A stretch of DNA of 48,517 nucleotides from Mycobacterium sp. IS-1264 (GCF_001954195.1 NZ_MBES01000085.1:1-48517), one strand, 5' to 3'; shown: positions 33,315 to 43,105, counted from the first letter of the stretch. Notes: generated by a model from the letters alone, not told the origin. Program-made: numbers and translations.

Positions 33315-33644
33315 CTAGGAATCCTCGGTCACCCGGTGATCGTCGGCGGAGTCCTCGTCGTCTTCGTCGTAGTCTTCGGCGTCCTCCGGCTCGATCCGGT
33401 CCCGGACGGCCAGCTTCATCCAGGTGGTCACGATGCCGGGCGCGATCTCGAGGTCGACGGTGTCGTCGGCGATGGCGACGACGGTGGCCTGCAGGCCGGA
33501 CGTGGTGTGCACCCGGTCGCCGGGCTCCAATGACTCGTGCAGGTCGATCGTGGCTTGCATCGCGCGGCGCTGCCGCCGCGACGCGAAGTACATGAAGCCG
33601 CCCATGATGAGCAGGAACGGCAAGAACAAGACCAAACTATCCAT
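33315..33644 (-). CDS. yajC: Sec translocon accessory protein YajC
   Basis: A 109-residue protein with one N-terminal membrane segment (LVLFLPFLLIMGGFMYFA) followed by the YajC core (RRQRRAMQATIDLHESLEPGD, then VHTTSGLQATVVAI). YajC associates with SecDF. The C-terminal ~20 residues are almost entirely Asp/Glu, longer and more acidic than in enterobacteria. The frame is open far upstream over gabT, but ATG 33644 gives the family length. It begins the minus-strand operon, 57 bp before secD. Confidence 0.93.
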   Translation of the reverse strand: MDSLVLFLPFLLIMGGFMYFASRRQRRAMQATIDLHESLEPGDRVHTTSGLQATVVAIADDTVDLEIAPGIVTTWMKLAVRDRIEPEDAEDYDEDDEDSADDHRVTEDS

Positions 33645-33788
33645 CAACCCGTCTTTCGTCTCGGTATTTCTCTCGTAAGGGTCCAGTGTGCCCGTCCGGT
33701 CTGGCAGCTCACAGGTCGGCCGGGGTCTGGCTGACCAGATACGCTTTTGTTCGCGACGTGACACTCGCGCCGCGGTGAGGAGGACGTC

Positions 33789-35138
33789 GTGGCCAGCCTC
33801 GAGCAGACTCGTCAGCTGGTCACCGAAATCCCCGGTCCGGCATCGCTGGAACTGACCAAACGGCGCGCCGCCGCGGTGCCGCGGGGTGTCGGCGTCGCCA
33901 TGCCGGTGTTCGCCGCCCGTGCCGGCGGCGGCATCGTCGAGGACGTCGACGGAAACCGGCTCATCGACCTGGGTTCGGGCATCGCCGTCACCACGGTCGG
34001 CAACTCGTCGCCGCGCGTCGTCGACGCCGTGCGCGCCCAGGTCGCCGAGTTCACCCACACCTGCTTCATGGTGACGCCCTACGAGCTGTACGTCGCCGTC
34101 GCCGAACAACTCAACCGGATCACCCCGGGATCCGGCGAGAAGCGCTCGGTGCTGTTCAACTCCGGCGCCGAGGCGGTCGAAAACTCCATCAAGATCGCCC
34201 GCTCCTATACCCGCAAGCCCGCGGTCGTCGCGTTCGACCACGCCTACCACGGGCGCACCAACATGGCGATGGCGCTGACGGCCAAGTCGATGCCCTACAA
34301 GAGCGGATTCGGTCCGTTCGCGCCGGAGATCTACCGGGCGCCGCTGTCCTACCCTTACCGGGACGGGCTGCTGGACAAGGAGCTGGCCACCGACGGCGAG
34401 CAGGCGGCGCAGCGCGCCATCAGCGTCATCGACAAGCAGGTGGGCGCGAAAAACCTGGCCGCCGTCCTCATCGAGCCGATCCAGGGCGAGGGCGGTTTCA
34501 TCGTCCCGGCCGAGGGCTTCCTGCCGGCCCTGCTCGAATGGTGCCGCGACAACGAGGTGGTGTTCATCGCCGACGAGGTGCAGACCGGCTTCGCCCGCAC
34601 CGGGGCGATGTTCGCCTGCGAGCACGAGGGCCCCAATGGTCTAGAGCCCGACCTGATCGTCACCGCCAAGGCCATCGCCGACGGGTTTCCGCTGTCGGCC
34701 GTGACCGGGCGCGCCGAGATCATGGACGCCCCGCATGTCGGCGGCCTCGGCGGCACCTTTGGCGGCAACCCCGTCGCCTGTGCCGCGGCGCTGGCCACCA
34801 TCGAGACGATCGAGAGCGACGGCCTGATCGAGCGCGCCCGGCAGCTGGAACGATTGATGACCGAACCGCTGCTGCGCCTACAGGCCGCCGACGACCGGAT
34901 CGGCGACGTGCGTGGCCGCGGCGCCATGATCGCCATCGAGCTGGTGAAATCCGGCACCGCCGAGCCCGACGCCGAGCTGACCGACAGGCTGGCCACCGCC
35001 GTCCACGCCGCCGGCGTCATCGTGTTGACCTGCGGCATGTTCGGCAACATCATCCGGCTGCTGCCGCCGCTGAACATCAGCGACGAGCTGCTGACCGAAG
35101 GACTCGACATCGTCGTCCGGACCCTGGGCGAGCTCTAG
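33789..35138 (+). CDS. gabT: 4-aminobutyrate aminotransferase
   Basis: A 449-residue class III PLP-dependent aminotransferase. The PLP lysine is Lys294 in VTAKAIADG; FNSGAEAVENSIKIAR, HGRTNMAMALT, and IADEVQTGFARTG are the family blocks. It transfers the amino group of GABA to 2-oxoglutarate, giving succinate semialdehyde. GTG 33789 has AGGAGG six bases upstream. A possible promoter -10 TACGCT lies at 33740-33745. It is divergent from yajC and followed 126 bp later by the carboxylic acid reductase gene. Confidence 0.94.
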   Translation: MASLEQTRQLVTEIPGPASLELTKRRAAAVPRGVGVAMPVFAARAGGGIVEDVDGNRLIDLGSGIAVTTVGNSSPRVVDAVRAQVAEFTHTCFMVTPYELYVAVAEQLNRITPGSGEKRSVLFNSGAEAVENSIKIARSYTRKPAVVAFDHAYHGRTNMAMALTAKSMPYKSGFGPFAPEIYRAPLSYPYRDGLLDKELATDGEQAAQRAISVIDKQVGAKNLAAVLIEPIQGEGGFIVPAEGFLPALLEWCRDNEVVFIADEVQTGFARTGAMFACEHEGPNGLEPDLIVTAKAIADGFPLSAVTGRAEIMDAPHVGGLGGTFGGNPVACAAALATIETIESDGLIERARQLERLMTEPLLRLQAADDRIGDVRGRGAMIAIELVKSGTAEPDAELTDRLATAVHAAGVIVLTCGMFGNIIRLLPPLNISDELLTEGLDIVVRTLGEL

Positions 35139-35175
35139 CCCCCTCGTGTGGCATCTCACATGTCGGCCACGGCCA

Positions 35176-35206
35176 TTGTGGAATACCTTTAGTTTAGCTA
35201 ACGTTA
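35176..35206 (+). promoter_or_regulatory. Promoter and imperfect palindrome upstream of carboxylic acid reductase
   Basis: TTGTGG (35176-35181), 17 bp, then TAACGT (35199-35204) fits a SigA promoter. An AT-rich imperfect palindrome TTAGTTTAG/CTAACGTTA (35189-35206, 12 of 18 bases paired) covers the spacer and the -10, the position of a repressor operator. It contains the perfect octamer TTAGCTAA. Confidence 0.5.
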
Positions 35207-35264
35207 TGTCGGTCAGCGCAGCGTCGCGCACAGACCATTTCTCAGTCAGTACAGGGGAACTGTT

Positions 35265-38200
35265 ATGTCGACTATTACCCGTGAAGAGTGGCTTGCCCGC
35301 CGCGTCGAGGACCTGACCGCCAACGACCCACAGTTCGCCGCCGCCCGACCGGACCCCGCCGTCGCCGCCGCGTTGGAGCAGCCCGAGCTGCGACTGCCGC
35401 AAATCGTCGGGACCCTGGTGGAGGGATACGCCGACCGGCCCGCGCTGGGCCGACGCGCCGTGGAGTTCGTCACGGACCCGGCGAGCGGGCGCACCGTCGC
35501 CGAGCTGCTCAACCACTTCGACACCATCACCTATCGTGAGCTCGGCGACCGGGTCGGCGCGTTGGCACGCGCCTGGTCCACCGACTCGGTCCGCGCCGGC
35601 GACCGAGTCTGCGTGCTGGGCTTCACCGGCGTCGACTACACCACCATCGACATGGCGCTGGGCCAGATCGGCGCGGTGTCGGTACCGCTGCAGACCAGCG
35701 CGGCGCTCAGCCAGTTGCAGCCGATCGTGGCCGAGACCGAGCCCACCGTCATCGCCGCGAGCGTCAACCAGCTGACCGACGCCGTCGAGCTCGTCAGCAC
35801 CGGCCCCGCACCCGCCCGGCTCGTCGTGTTCGACTACCACCCCGAGGTCGACGACCACCGCGACGCGGTGGCGGCGGCGCGCACCCGATTGACGGACACG
35901 ATCGTGGAGACGCTGGACGACGTGCTCGCCCGCGGCAACGACCTGCCCGCCGGACCGGTCGCCGCGCCCGGCGACGACGATCTCCTGGCCCTGCTGATCT
36001 ACACCTCCGGCAGCACCGGAGCGCCCAAGGGCGCGATGTACCCGCAGCGCAACGTGGCCAAGATGTTCCGCCGGTCGAGCAGGAACTGGTTCGGCCCCAC
36101 CGCCGCGTCGATCACCCTGAACTTCATGCCGATGAGCCACGTCATGGGGCGCGGCATCCTCTACGGCACCCTCGGCAACGGCGGCACCGCGTACTTCGCG
36201 GCCAAGAGCGACCTGTCGACGCTGCTCGACGACCTCGCGCTGGTGCGGCCCACCGAGATGAACTTCGTGCCGCGGATCTGGGAGACCATCTACGGCGAAT
36301 ACCAGCGTCAGGTCGACCGCGGGGCCGACGAAGCCGAGGTCATGGAGGACTTGCGCCAGCACCTGTTGGGCGGTCGGTTCATCTTCGCGATGACGGGATC
36401 GGCGCCCACCTCCCCCGAGCTCAAGGCGTGGGTCGAAGACCTGCTGGAGATGCACCTGCTCGACGGCTACGGCTCCACCGAGGCCGGCATGGTGTTGTTC
36501 GACGGCGAGGTGCAGCGCCCGCCTGTCATCGACTACAAGCTCGTCGACGTCCCGGACCTCGGCTACTTCGCCACCGACCGGCCCTACCCGCGCGGCGAAC
36601 TGCTGCTGCTGACCGAGAACATGTTCCCCGGCTACTACAAGCGGCCCCAGGTGACCGCCGACGTGTTCGACGCCGACGGCTACTACCGCACCGGAGACGT
36701 CGTCGCCGAGGTCGCGCCCAACCGCCTGGTCTATGTCGACCGCCGCAACAATGTGCTCAAGCTCGCCCAGGGCGAGTTCGTCACCGTCGCGAAGCTGGAG
36801 GCGGTCTTCGGCAACAGCCCACTGGTCCGCCAGATCTACGTCTACGGCAACAGTGCCCACCCGTACCTGTTGGCGGTCGTGGTTCCCACCGAAGAAGCGT
36901 TGGCCGGCAACGACATTGCGGCGCTCAAGCCGCTGATTGCCGACTCGCTACAGGCCGTCGCGAAGGAGGCGGGCCTGCAGTCCTACGAGGTGCCGCGCGA
37001 CTTCCTCATCGAGACAACGCCTTTCACGCTCGAGAACGGTCTGCTCACCGGCATCCGCAAGCTGGCGTGGCCGAAGCTGAAGCAACACTACGGCGAGCGG
37101 CTGGAAGAGCTCTACGCCGAACTGGCCGAGGGCCAGGCCAATGAGTTGAGCGAACTGCGCCGCAGCGGGGCCGACGCCCCGGTCCTGCAAACCGTGAGCC
37201 GGGCCGCGGCCGCGCTGCTCGGCGCGGCGACCACGGACCTGTCGCCCGGCGCGCACTTCACCGACTTGGGTGGAGACTCGTTGTCCGCGTTGACATTCGG
37301 CAACCTGCTGCGCGAGATTTTCGACATCGACGTGCCGGTGGGTGTGATCGTCAGCCCGGCCAGTGACCTGCAGGCCATCGCCGACTACATCGAAGGCGAG
37401 CGGCAGGGCACGAAGCGTCCGAGCTTCGCCACCGTGCACGGCCGCGACACGACCGAGGTGTACGCCAGTGACCTCACCCTGGACAAGTTCATCGACGAGG
37501 CGACGCTGGCCGCCGCGCCGACGCTGCCGCGGCCCAGCTCCGAGGTGCGCACCGTGCTGCTGACCGGGGCTAGCGGGTTCCTGGGGCGCTACCTGGCGCT
37601 GGAATGGCTGGAGCGGATGGACCTCGTCGGCGGCAAGGTCATTGCGCTGGTGCGGGCCAAGTCCGACGAGGACGCGCGGGCCCGGCTGGACAACACTTTT
37701 GATTCCGACCCGGCGCTGCTGGCCCACTACCGGAAGCTGGCCGCGGACCACCTGGAGGTCATCGCGGGTGACAAGGGCGAGGCCAACCTGGGCCTGGATC
37801 CGGCGACGTGGCAGCGGCTGGCCGACACCGTCGACCTGATCGTCGACCCCGCGGCGCTGGTCAACCACGTGCTGCCGTATAGCGAGCTGTTCGGCCCGAA
37901 CGCGCTGGGCACCGCGGAGCTGCTCCGAATCGCGTTGACCGGCAAGCAAAAGCCGTACACGTACGTGTCGACGATCGGCGTGGGCGACCAGATCGAGCCC
38001 GGGAAGTTCACCGAGGACGCCGATATCCGGGCCATCAGCGCGACGCGGCGGATCAGCGACAGCTACGCCAACGGCTACGGCAACAGCAAGTGGGCCGGCG
38101 AGGTGTTGCTGCGCGAGGCGCACGACCTGTGCGGCCTGCCCGTCGCGGTGTTCCGCTGCGACATGATCCTCGCCGACACCACCTACGCCGGTCAGCTCAA

Positions 38201-38744
38201 CGTGCCGGACATGTTCACCCGGACGATTCTGAGCCTGGTGGCAACCGGCATCGCACCCGGCTCGTTCTACGAGCTGGGGGCCGAGGGCAACCGGCAGCGC
38301 GCGCACTACGACGGCCTGCCCGTCGAGTTCATCGCCGAGGCCATCGCGACGCTGGGCGCCCAGAGCGCCGACCGGTTCGCGACGTACCACGTGATGAACC
38401 CCTACGACGACGGCATCGGGTTCGACGAGTTCGTCGACTGGCTGATCGACCCGGCCGTCGCCGGGTGCGCCATCCAGCGCATCGACGACTACGGCGAGTG
38501 GTTGCAGCGGTTCGAGACCGCGTTGCGCGCCCTGCCCGAAAAGCAGCGCAACGCCTCGCTACTGCCGCTGCTGCACAACTACCAGAAGCCCGACAAGCCG
38601 ATCAACGGCTCGATGGCGCCGACCGATCGGTTCCGCGCGGCGGTCCAGGACGCGAAAGTGGGCCCGGACAAAGACATTCCGCACATCACGCCGCCGATCA
38701 TCGCGAAGTACGTCAGCGACCTGCGGCTGCTCGGGCTGCTCTAA
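35265..38744 (+). CDS. car: Carboxylic acid reductase (FadD9 type)
   Basis: A 1159-residue three-domain enzyme that reduces carboxylic acids to aldehydes with ATP and NADPH. Adenylation domain (~1-640) with P-loop TSGSTGAPKG at 247-256 and the YGSTEAG motif; carrier domain (~650-740) with the phosphopantetheine serine Ser672 in LGGDSLSAL; reductase domain (~760-1159) with TGASGFLG at 767-774 and the YxxxK pair Tyr938/Lys942. All catalytic residues are present. ATG 35265 has AGGGGAA seven bases upstream. It needs a phosphopantetheinyl transferase from elsewhere. The stop codon lies in a 14-bp tandem repeat. M. tuberculosis names the orthologue fadD9. Confidence 0.96.
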   Translation: MSTITREEWLARRVEDLTANDPQFAAARPDPAVAAALEQPELRLPQIVGTLVEGYADRPALGRRAVEFVTDPASGRTVAELLNHFDTITYRELGDRVGALARAWSTDSVRAGDRVCVLGFTGVDYTTIDMALGQIGAVSVPLQTSAALSQLQPIVAETEPTVIAASVNQLTDAVELVSTGPAPARLVVFDYHPEVDDHRDAVAAARTRLTDTIVETLDDVLARGNDLPAGPVAAPGDDDLLALLIYTSGSTGAPKGAMYPQRNVAKMFRRSSRNWFGPTAASITLNFMPMSHVMGRGILYGTLGNGGTAYFAAKSDLSTLLDDLALVRPTEMNFVPRIWETIYGEYQRQVDRGADEAEVMEDLRQHLLGGRFIFAMTGSAPTSPELKAWVEDLLEMHLLDGYGSTEAGMVLFDGEVQRPPVIDYKLVDVPDLGYFATDRPYPRGELLLLTENMFPGYYKRPQVTADVFDADGYYRTGDVVAEVAPNRLVYVDRRNNVLKLAQGEFVTVAKLEAVFGNSPLVRQIYVYGNSAHPYLLAVVVPTEEALAGNDIAALKPLIADSLQAVAKEAGLQSYEVPRDFLIETTPFTLENGLLTGIRKLAWPKLKQHYGERLEELYAELAEGQANELSELRRSGADAPVLQTVSRAAAALLGAATTDLSPGAHFTDLGGDSLSALTFGNLLREIFDIDVPVGVIVSPASDLQAIADYIEGERQGTKRPSFATVHGRDTTEVYASDLTLDKFIDEATLAAAPTLPRPSSEVRTVLLTGASGFLGRYLALEWLERMDLVGGKVIALVRAKSDEDARARLDNTFDSDPALLAHYRKLAADHLEVIAGDKGEANLGLDPATWQRLADTVDLIVDPAALVNHVLPYSELFGPNALGTAELLRIALTGKQKPYTYVSTIGVGDQIEPGKFTEDADIRAISATRRISDSYANGYGNSKWAGEVLLREAHDLCGLPVAVFRCDMILADTTYAGQLNVPDMFTRTILSLVATGIAPGSFYELGAEGNRQRAHYDGLPVEFIAEAIATLGAQSADRFATYHVMNPYDDGIGFDEFVDWLIDPAVAGCAIQRIDDYGEWLQRFETALRALPEKQRNASLLPLLHNYQKPDKPINGSMAPTDRFRAAVQDAKVGPDKDIPHITPPIIAKYVSDLRLLGLL

Positions 38745-38762
38745 GGCCGCTGCTCTAAGGCC
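38735..38762. repeat. 14-bp perfect tandem duplication at the car stop
   Basis: GCTGCTCTAAGGCC occurs twice in a row (38735-38748 and 38749-38762), each copy carrying a TAA. The first TAA ends car. A second partial repeat (GGCCTCAGCTC at 38759 and 38774) follows and runs into the 3' end of the next gene. This looks like recent slippage at the gene end. Confidence 0.85.
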
Positions 38763-38777
38763 TCAGCTCGGGCGGCC

Positions 38778-39491
38778 TCAGCTCTGCGGATGGGGCCAGC
38801 GCAGATACGCGTTGGCCCCACCGGCCTCGGTGCCGGCGCGATGCCGCCGCCAGCCCTTGGGCTTCGGCCCGTCTTCGGCCGTCCGCGGCTTGGTGAACGC
38901 ACCCGAGGACACCTCGCGCGCCGGTTCCTCCAGCCCGGACATGTACACCGGCTCGCCGGCGGGTGCCGAGGCCGGTTCCGCGGGTCCGGCGAGTTCCGCC
39001 GGCTCCATGAAGGCCTCGACGTCGCTCGCCAGCCGCACGGCCAAGCGCGCCAGCGCGATGCCGCTGATGAATATGATCAGCGCGCCCAGGCCGGAGAAGT
39101 ACGACACCTCGAGCGCGGCCCGCTTGCGGTCGGTCGCGGCAATCGGATCCCCGGCCGACCCGATCCCCAGGAGCGGGGCGATCTGCCCCCCGATCACGAA
39201 CCATGCCCCGGCAACGGCCGCCAGCCAGCCGCCGACGATGGCCGTCATACGGTTTCCGGAAAAGATCAGCAGCAGGCCACCCAGCACGGCGGCGCCCCCC
39301 GGTAGCACCTCGAGCCAGCCCCGGGCCGAGGTCCATGCCCAATCTTGGTCGGGCGTGTAGGCGAAGTTGAAGCGTGGACCGACGAACGGTATCAACGCAC
39401 CCCATGCACCCAGGACGACCAGGAGCAATCCGCTCACCGCGCCGCGCGAGCGGGGCATCCACAATGGGTGGCCGTTTAATGGGTGTTTCAT
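38778..39491 (-). CDS. Four-helix membrane protein, paralogue A, unknown function
   Basis: A 237-residue membrane protein. The segment MPRSRGAVSGLLLVVLGAWG opens the first of four helices (~17-35, 65-83, 88-105, 135-155); between helices one and two lies an aromatic loop (FAYTPDQDWAWTSARGWLE). The cytosolic C-terminal ~80 residues are Glu/Ala/Pro-rich then basic. It shares most of its membrane part with the product at 40006-40638. GAGGAG six bases before ATG 39491 fixes the start. I do not recognise a named family. In M. tuberculosis this interval between fadD9 and ruvB holds PE_PGRS44. Confidence 0.78.
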   Translation of the reverse strand: MKHPLNGHPLWMPRSRGAVSGLLLVVLGAWGALIPFVGPRFNFAYTPDQDWAWTSARGWLEVLPGGAAVLGGLLLIFSGNRMTAIVGGWLAAVAGAWFVIGGQIAPLLGIGSAGDPIAATDRKRAALEVSYFSGLGALIIFISGIALARLAVRLASDVEAFMEPAELAGPAEPASAPAGEPVYMSGLEEPAREVSSGAFTKPRTAEDGPKPKGWRRHRAGTEAGGANAYLRWPHPQS

Positions 39492-39562
39492 TAGCTCTCC
39501 TCAATTGTCGCCGGGCTACTTCAGCAGGTGCCTGGATACCCCGCGCCGAGACGAAGTAACCG

Positions 39563-39949
39563 CTAAACGGCGAGACCGAGTGTGAGCAGCACCACAGCGA
39601 TCACCGGAAAAGTGCCCTGCGTCAAGGCGGCGCGCGCCTTGTCCGGCGACGACAGCAGTAAGACGAGCGCGGCCGCAGCCATCGAGCCGACGCCCGCGAA
39701 AACCAGCGCGGCTCCAACGGCGTTGTGCCCCATGGCAATCGCGGCGATGCCGATCCCGCTGACCACCGCGAGGAACAGGTTGTAGAAACCCTGGTTGAAC
39801 GCGAGCAGCTTGGTGGTCTCGGCTTCCTCGGCCGTCGTCCCGAAGGTGGCCCGGGTGCGCGGCGAAGTCCAGGTCAGCGACTCCATCGTGAAGATGTAGA
39901 CGTGCAGCAGGGCGGCCAGGCCAGCGAACACCAGGGCGGCAGTGATCAT
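39563..39949 (-). CDS. DUF1304-type small membrane protein
   Basis: A 128-residue protein with four membrane segments (ITAALVFAGLAALLHVYIF, LFLAVVSGIGIAAIA, ALVFAGVGSMAAAALVLL, FPVIAVVLLTLGLAV). The pattern HVYIFTMESLTW, followed by KLLAFNQGFYNLFLA, is typical of DUF1304 proteins. Function is unknown. It sits between the two paralogous membrane proteins with gaps of 71 and 56 bp, all on the minus strand, so an operon is likely. Confidence 0.82.
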   Translation of the reverse strand: MITAALVFAGLAALLHVYIFTMESLTWTSPRTRATFGTTAEEAETTKLLAFNQGFYNLFLAVVSGIGIAAIAMGHNAVGAALVFAGVGSMAAAALVLLLSSPDKARAALTQGTFPVIAVVLLTLGLAV

Positions 39950-40005
39950 CGCCGATGAACACTACCGACCTGGTGTCGCCGCGACTACCCTCAGCCGGTT
40001 AGGGC

Positions 40006-40638
40006 CTAGGCGCCGACGTGGTGGTGCCGGCGGAATAGCCCACCACCGTCGTGACGGTGGAAAAGGCCACGCCCGCGGTGCCCGTCGGGCTCGGCCGCAA
40101 CCGGTTCGCGTAATGGCTCCTCCTCGGCGACGGGCGCCGGTGCGGCCACGGCGACGTCGCGCGCGTGCCGGACCGCCAGGCGCGCCACGGCGGCGCCACC
40201 CAGGAACACGATCAACGCACCGAGACCGGTGAAGTACGTGACCTCGAGCAGGGCACGCTTCAGGTCGGTCGCCGCCGCCGGTTGGCCGACGTCGCCGATG
40301 CTCAGGGTCGATGCGAAAGCGCGGCCGACCACGAACCACGCGCCGGCGCAGACCGCCAGCCAGCCGCCGAACACACCGCTGGCGCGGTTACCGGAGAAGA
40401 GCACCAGCAGGCCGCCCACTGCGGCGGCCGCGCCGGGCAGCACCTCCAGCCAGCCTTTTGCCGTCGTCCACGTCCAGGCCGGGTCGGTCATGTACGCCCA
40501 ATCGATGTTGGGTCCGAAGAACGGTACCAATGCACCCCAGGCACCCAAGAGGATCAAGAGCAGCCCGGTCAACGCGCCGCGGCTGCGTGGCATGTACAGC
40601 GCGCGGGGGCGTTCATAGTCAGCGTTCGTGTGCCTCAT
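40006..40638 (-). CDS. Four-helix membrane protein, paralogue B, with His-rich tail
   Basis: A 210-residue paralogue of the product at 38778-39491; conserved stretches include MPRSRGAL, LLGAWGAL, KGWLEVLPG, LFSGNR, and GLGALIVFLGG. Four membrane helices are predicted. The C-terminus is short and unusual: HRGRGLFHRHDGGGLFRRHH, rich in His and Arg, which could bind a metal ion or nucleic acid. AAGGAG seven bases before ATG 40638 fixes the start. Function is unknown; the paralogue lacks the His-rich tail. Confidence 0.8.
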   Translation of the reverse strand: MRHTNADYERPRALYMPRSRGALTGLLLILLGAWGALVPFFGPNIDWAYMTDPAWTWTTAKGWLEVLPGAAAAVGGLLVLFSGNRASGVFGGWLAVCAGAWFVVGRAFASTLSIGDVGQPAAATDLKRALLEVTYFTGLGALIVFLGGAAVARLAVRHARDVAVAAPAPVAEEEPLREPVAAEPDGHRGRGLFHRHDGGGLFRRHHHVGA

Positions 40639-40709
40639 CTGAATCTCCTTCAACAGGCATTTCTGCTGTGGGTTCGGATACCCGACGGCTCCTGGATGTA
40701 ACCGGCGCG

Positions 40710-40736
40710 CGGCCACGGCTGCGTTTGCTGTGGCCG
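40710..40736 (-). terminator. Hairpin downstream of ruvB
   Basis: A 10-bp stem (CGGCCACGGC / GCTGTGGCCG, one G-T pair) with a 7-nt loop lies about 120 bp past the ruvB stop in the 216-bp gap before paralogue B. It is flanked by direct repeats ACCGGCGCGC (40701 and 40742). No T-run follows. It may end the ruvCAB message. Apart from this and the palindrome GCCGCCGGCGGC (40840-40851) the gap shows nothing. Confidence 0.4.
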
Positions 40737-40854
40737 GTGTGACCGGCGCGCGCGCCCGCCGTCGCCGCAAAGCCCCAGCCAGCGGGCCTTCTGGCGGCGC
40801 CCCGGCCCAAAGGTCACGATTTGAACGCGAAATGCCCAAGCCGCCGGCGGCGAG

Positions 40855-41916
<1,062 letters not shown>

Positions 41917-41920
41917 CGGC

Positions 41921-42514
41921 TCACCGGGCCTTACCCAGCAGCGACAGCGCCGCCCGCAAGGCCGACGACGTGGTCGCGTCGTGATCGCCGGCCAGCACGC
42001 TGTCGGTGGCCTCCTCCGCTTGTTTGGCCGCAAAACCGAGGCCGACCAGGGCCTCTACCACGGGGCTCCGCACGGCGTGGCCGTTGACCGCCGGGGCGGG
42101 CGCCGACCCGGCAATCGCGCCGATCTTGTCGCGCAATTCCAGCACCATCCGCTCGGCGCCGCGCTTGCCGATGCCCGGCACCCGGGTCAGCGCGGCGACG
42201 TCGCCGTCGGCCAACGCCTGCCGCAGCGCCGCGGCGTCGTGCACGGCCAGCGTCGCCATCGCCAGCCGCGGCCCGACGCCCGACACCGACAGCAGTGTCA
42301 GGAACAGATCCCGGGTCTCGGAGTCGGGGAACCCGTATAGCGTCTGCGAGTCCTCACGCACGATCATCGCCGTGATCAGCCGGGCCTCGCTGCCGTGGCG
42401 CAGCGTTGCCAGCGTCGACGGCGTCGCGTTGATCCGGTAGCCGACGCCGGCGGCCTCGATTACCGCGTGATCGAGGGCCACCTCGAGCACCTCACCGCGC
42501 ACCGACGCGATCAT
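41921..42514 (-). CDS. ruvA: Holliday junction binding protein RuvA
   Basis: A 197-residue protein with the N-terminal OB fold (MIASVRGEVLEVALDHAVIE), tandem helix-hairpin-helix motifs (LLSVSGVGPRLA and LTRVPGIGKRGAERM) and the C-terminal domain that contacts RuvB (ALVGLGFAAKQAEEA). It binds the four-way junction and loads RuvB. ATG 42514 overlaps the ruvC stop by four bases (ATGA). Confidence 0.96.
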   Translation of the reverse strand: MIASVRGEVLEVALDHAVIEAAGVGYRINATPSTLATLRHGSEARLITAMIVREDSQTLYGFPDSETRDLFLTLLSVSGVGPRLAMATLAVHDAAALRQALADGDVAALTRVPGIGKRGAERMVLELRDKIGAIAGSAPAPAVNGHAVRSPVVEALVGLGFAAKQAEEATDSVLAGDHDATTSSALRAALSLLGKAR

Positions 42515-43065
42515 CGGGCGGCCTTCACTTTCGCGAGGTACGCGCGGCGCTGGCGCGCGGCCACCGCCTCGGCCGCCGCCATCCGGGCGATCATCGGCGC
42601 CCGCCAGCAATGGCAGATCGCCAGCGCCAGCGCATCGGCCGCGTCGGCCGGTGTCGGTTTGGCTTGCAGCGCAAGGATTCTCGTGACCATGGCGGTGACC
42701 TGTGCTTTGTCGGCGGCCCCGTTGCCGGTGACCGCGGCCTTGACCTCGCTGGGCGTATGGAAGTGCACGTCGATGCCGCGTTTGGCGGCGGCCAGCGCGA
42801 CGACCCCGCCGGCCTGAGCCGTGCCCATCACCGTCATCACGTTGTGCTGAGAGAACACTCGCTCGATGGCCACGACGTCCGGCCGGTGGGTGTCCAGCCA
42901 GTGGTCGACGGCCTCGCCGATGGCCAGCAACCGCTTGGCCAGCGGTGCATCGGCCGGGGTGCGCACCACGTCGACGTCCAGCGCCACGACGTCTCGGCCG
43001 CGCCCGCTTTCCACCACCGACAGCCCGCATCGGGTCAGCCCCGGATCGACGCCCATCACGCGCAT
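42511..43065 (-). CDS. ruvC: Holliday junction resolvase RuvC
   Basis: A 184-residue RNase H-fold nuclease that cuts Holliday junctions. The N-terminus VMGVDPGLTRCG carries the first catalytic aspartate; VAIERVF holds the conserved glutamate; ADAADALALAICH has the last acidic pair. ATG 43065 is preceded by AGGGGAGC. It starts the ruvCAB operon and has an SOS box 25 bp upstream. A C-terminal basic tail (RQRRAYLAKVKAAR) is typical. Confidence 0.96.
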   Translation of the reverse strand: MRVMGVDPGLTRCGLSVVESGRGRDVVALDVDVVRTPADAPLAKRLLAIGEAVDHWLDTHRPDVVAIERVFSQHNVMTVMGTAQAGGVVALAAAKRGIDVHFHTPSEVKAAVTGNGAADKAQVTAMVTRILALQAKPTPADAADALALAICHCWRAPMIARMAAAEAVAARQRRAYLAKVKAAR

Positions 43066-43089
43066 GCGCCCGCTCCCCTATATCGCGTA

Positions 43090-43105
43090 CCGAACAGCTG
43101 TTCGA
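43090..43105 (-). promoter_or_regulatory. LexA/SOS box upstream of ruvC
   Basis: On the minus strand TCGAAC-AGCT-GTTCGG matches the mycobacterial LexA consensus at 11 of 12 positions. It lies 24 bp upstream of the ruvC ATG, next to an AT-rich GATATA that may belong to the -10 region. DNA-damage induction of ruvCAB is expected. Confidence 0.82.

Noticed and set aside
35189..35206. An IdeR iron box upstream of the carboxylic acid reductase
   Set aside because: The halves resemble the iron box but the site is one base short and lacks the conserved GG and CC positions.
35206..35316. A 36-codon upstream reading frame overlapping the start of car
   Set aside because: It has no ribosome binding site and, if transcription starts near 35211, its ATG is not on the message.
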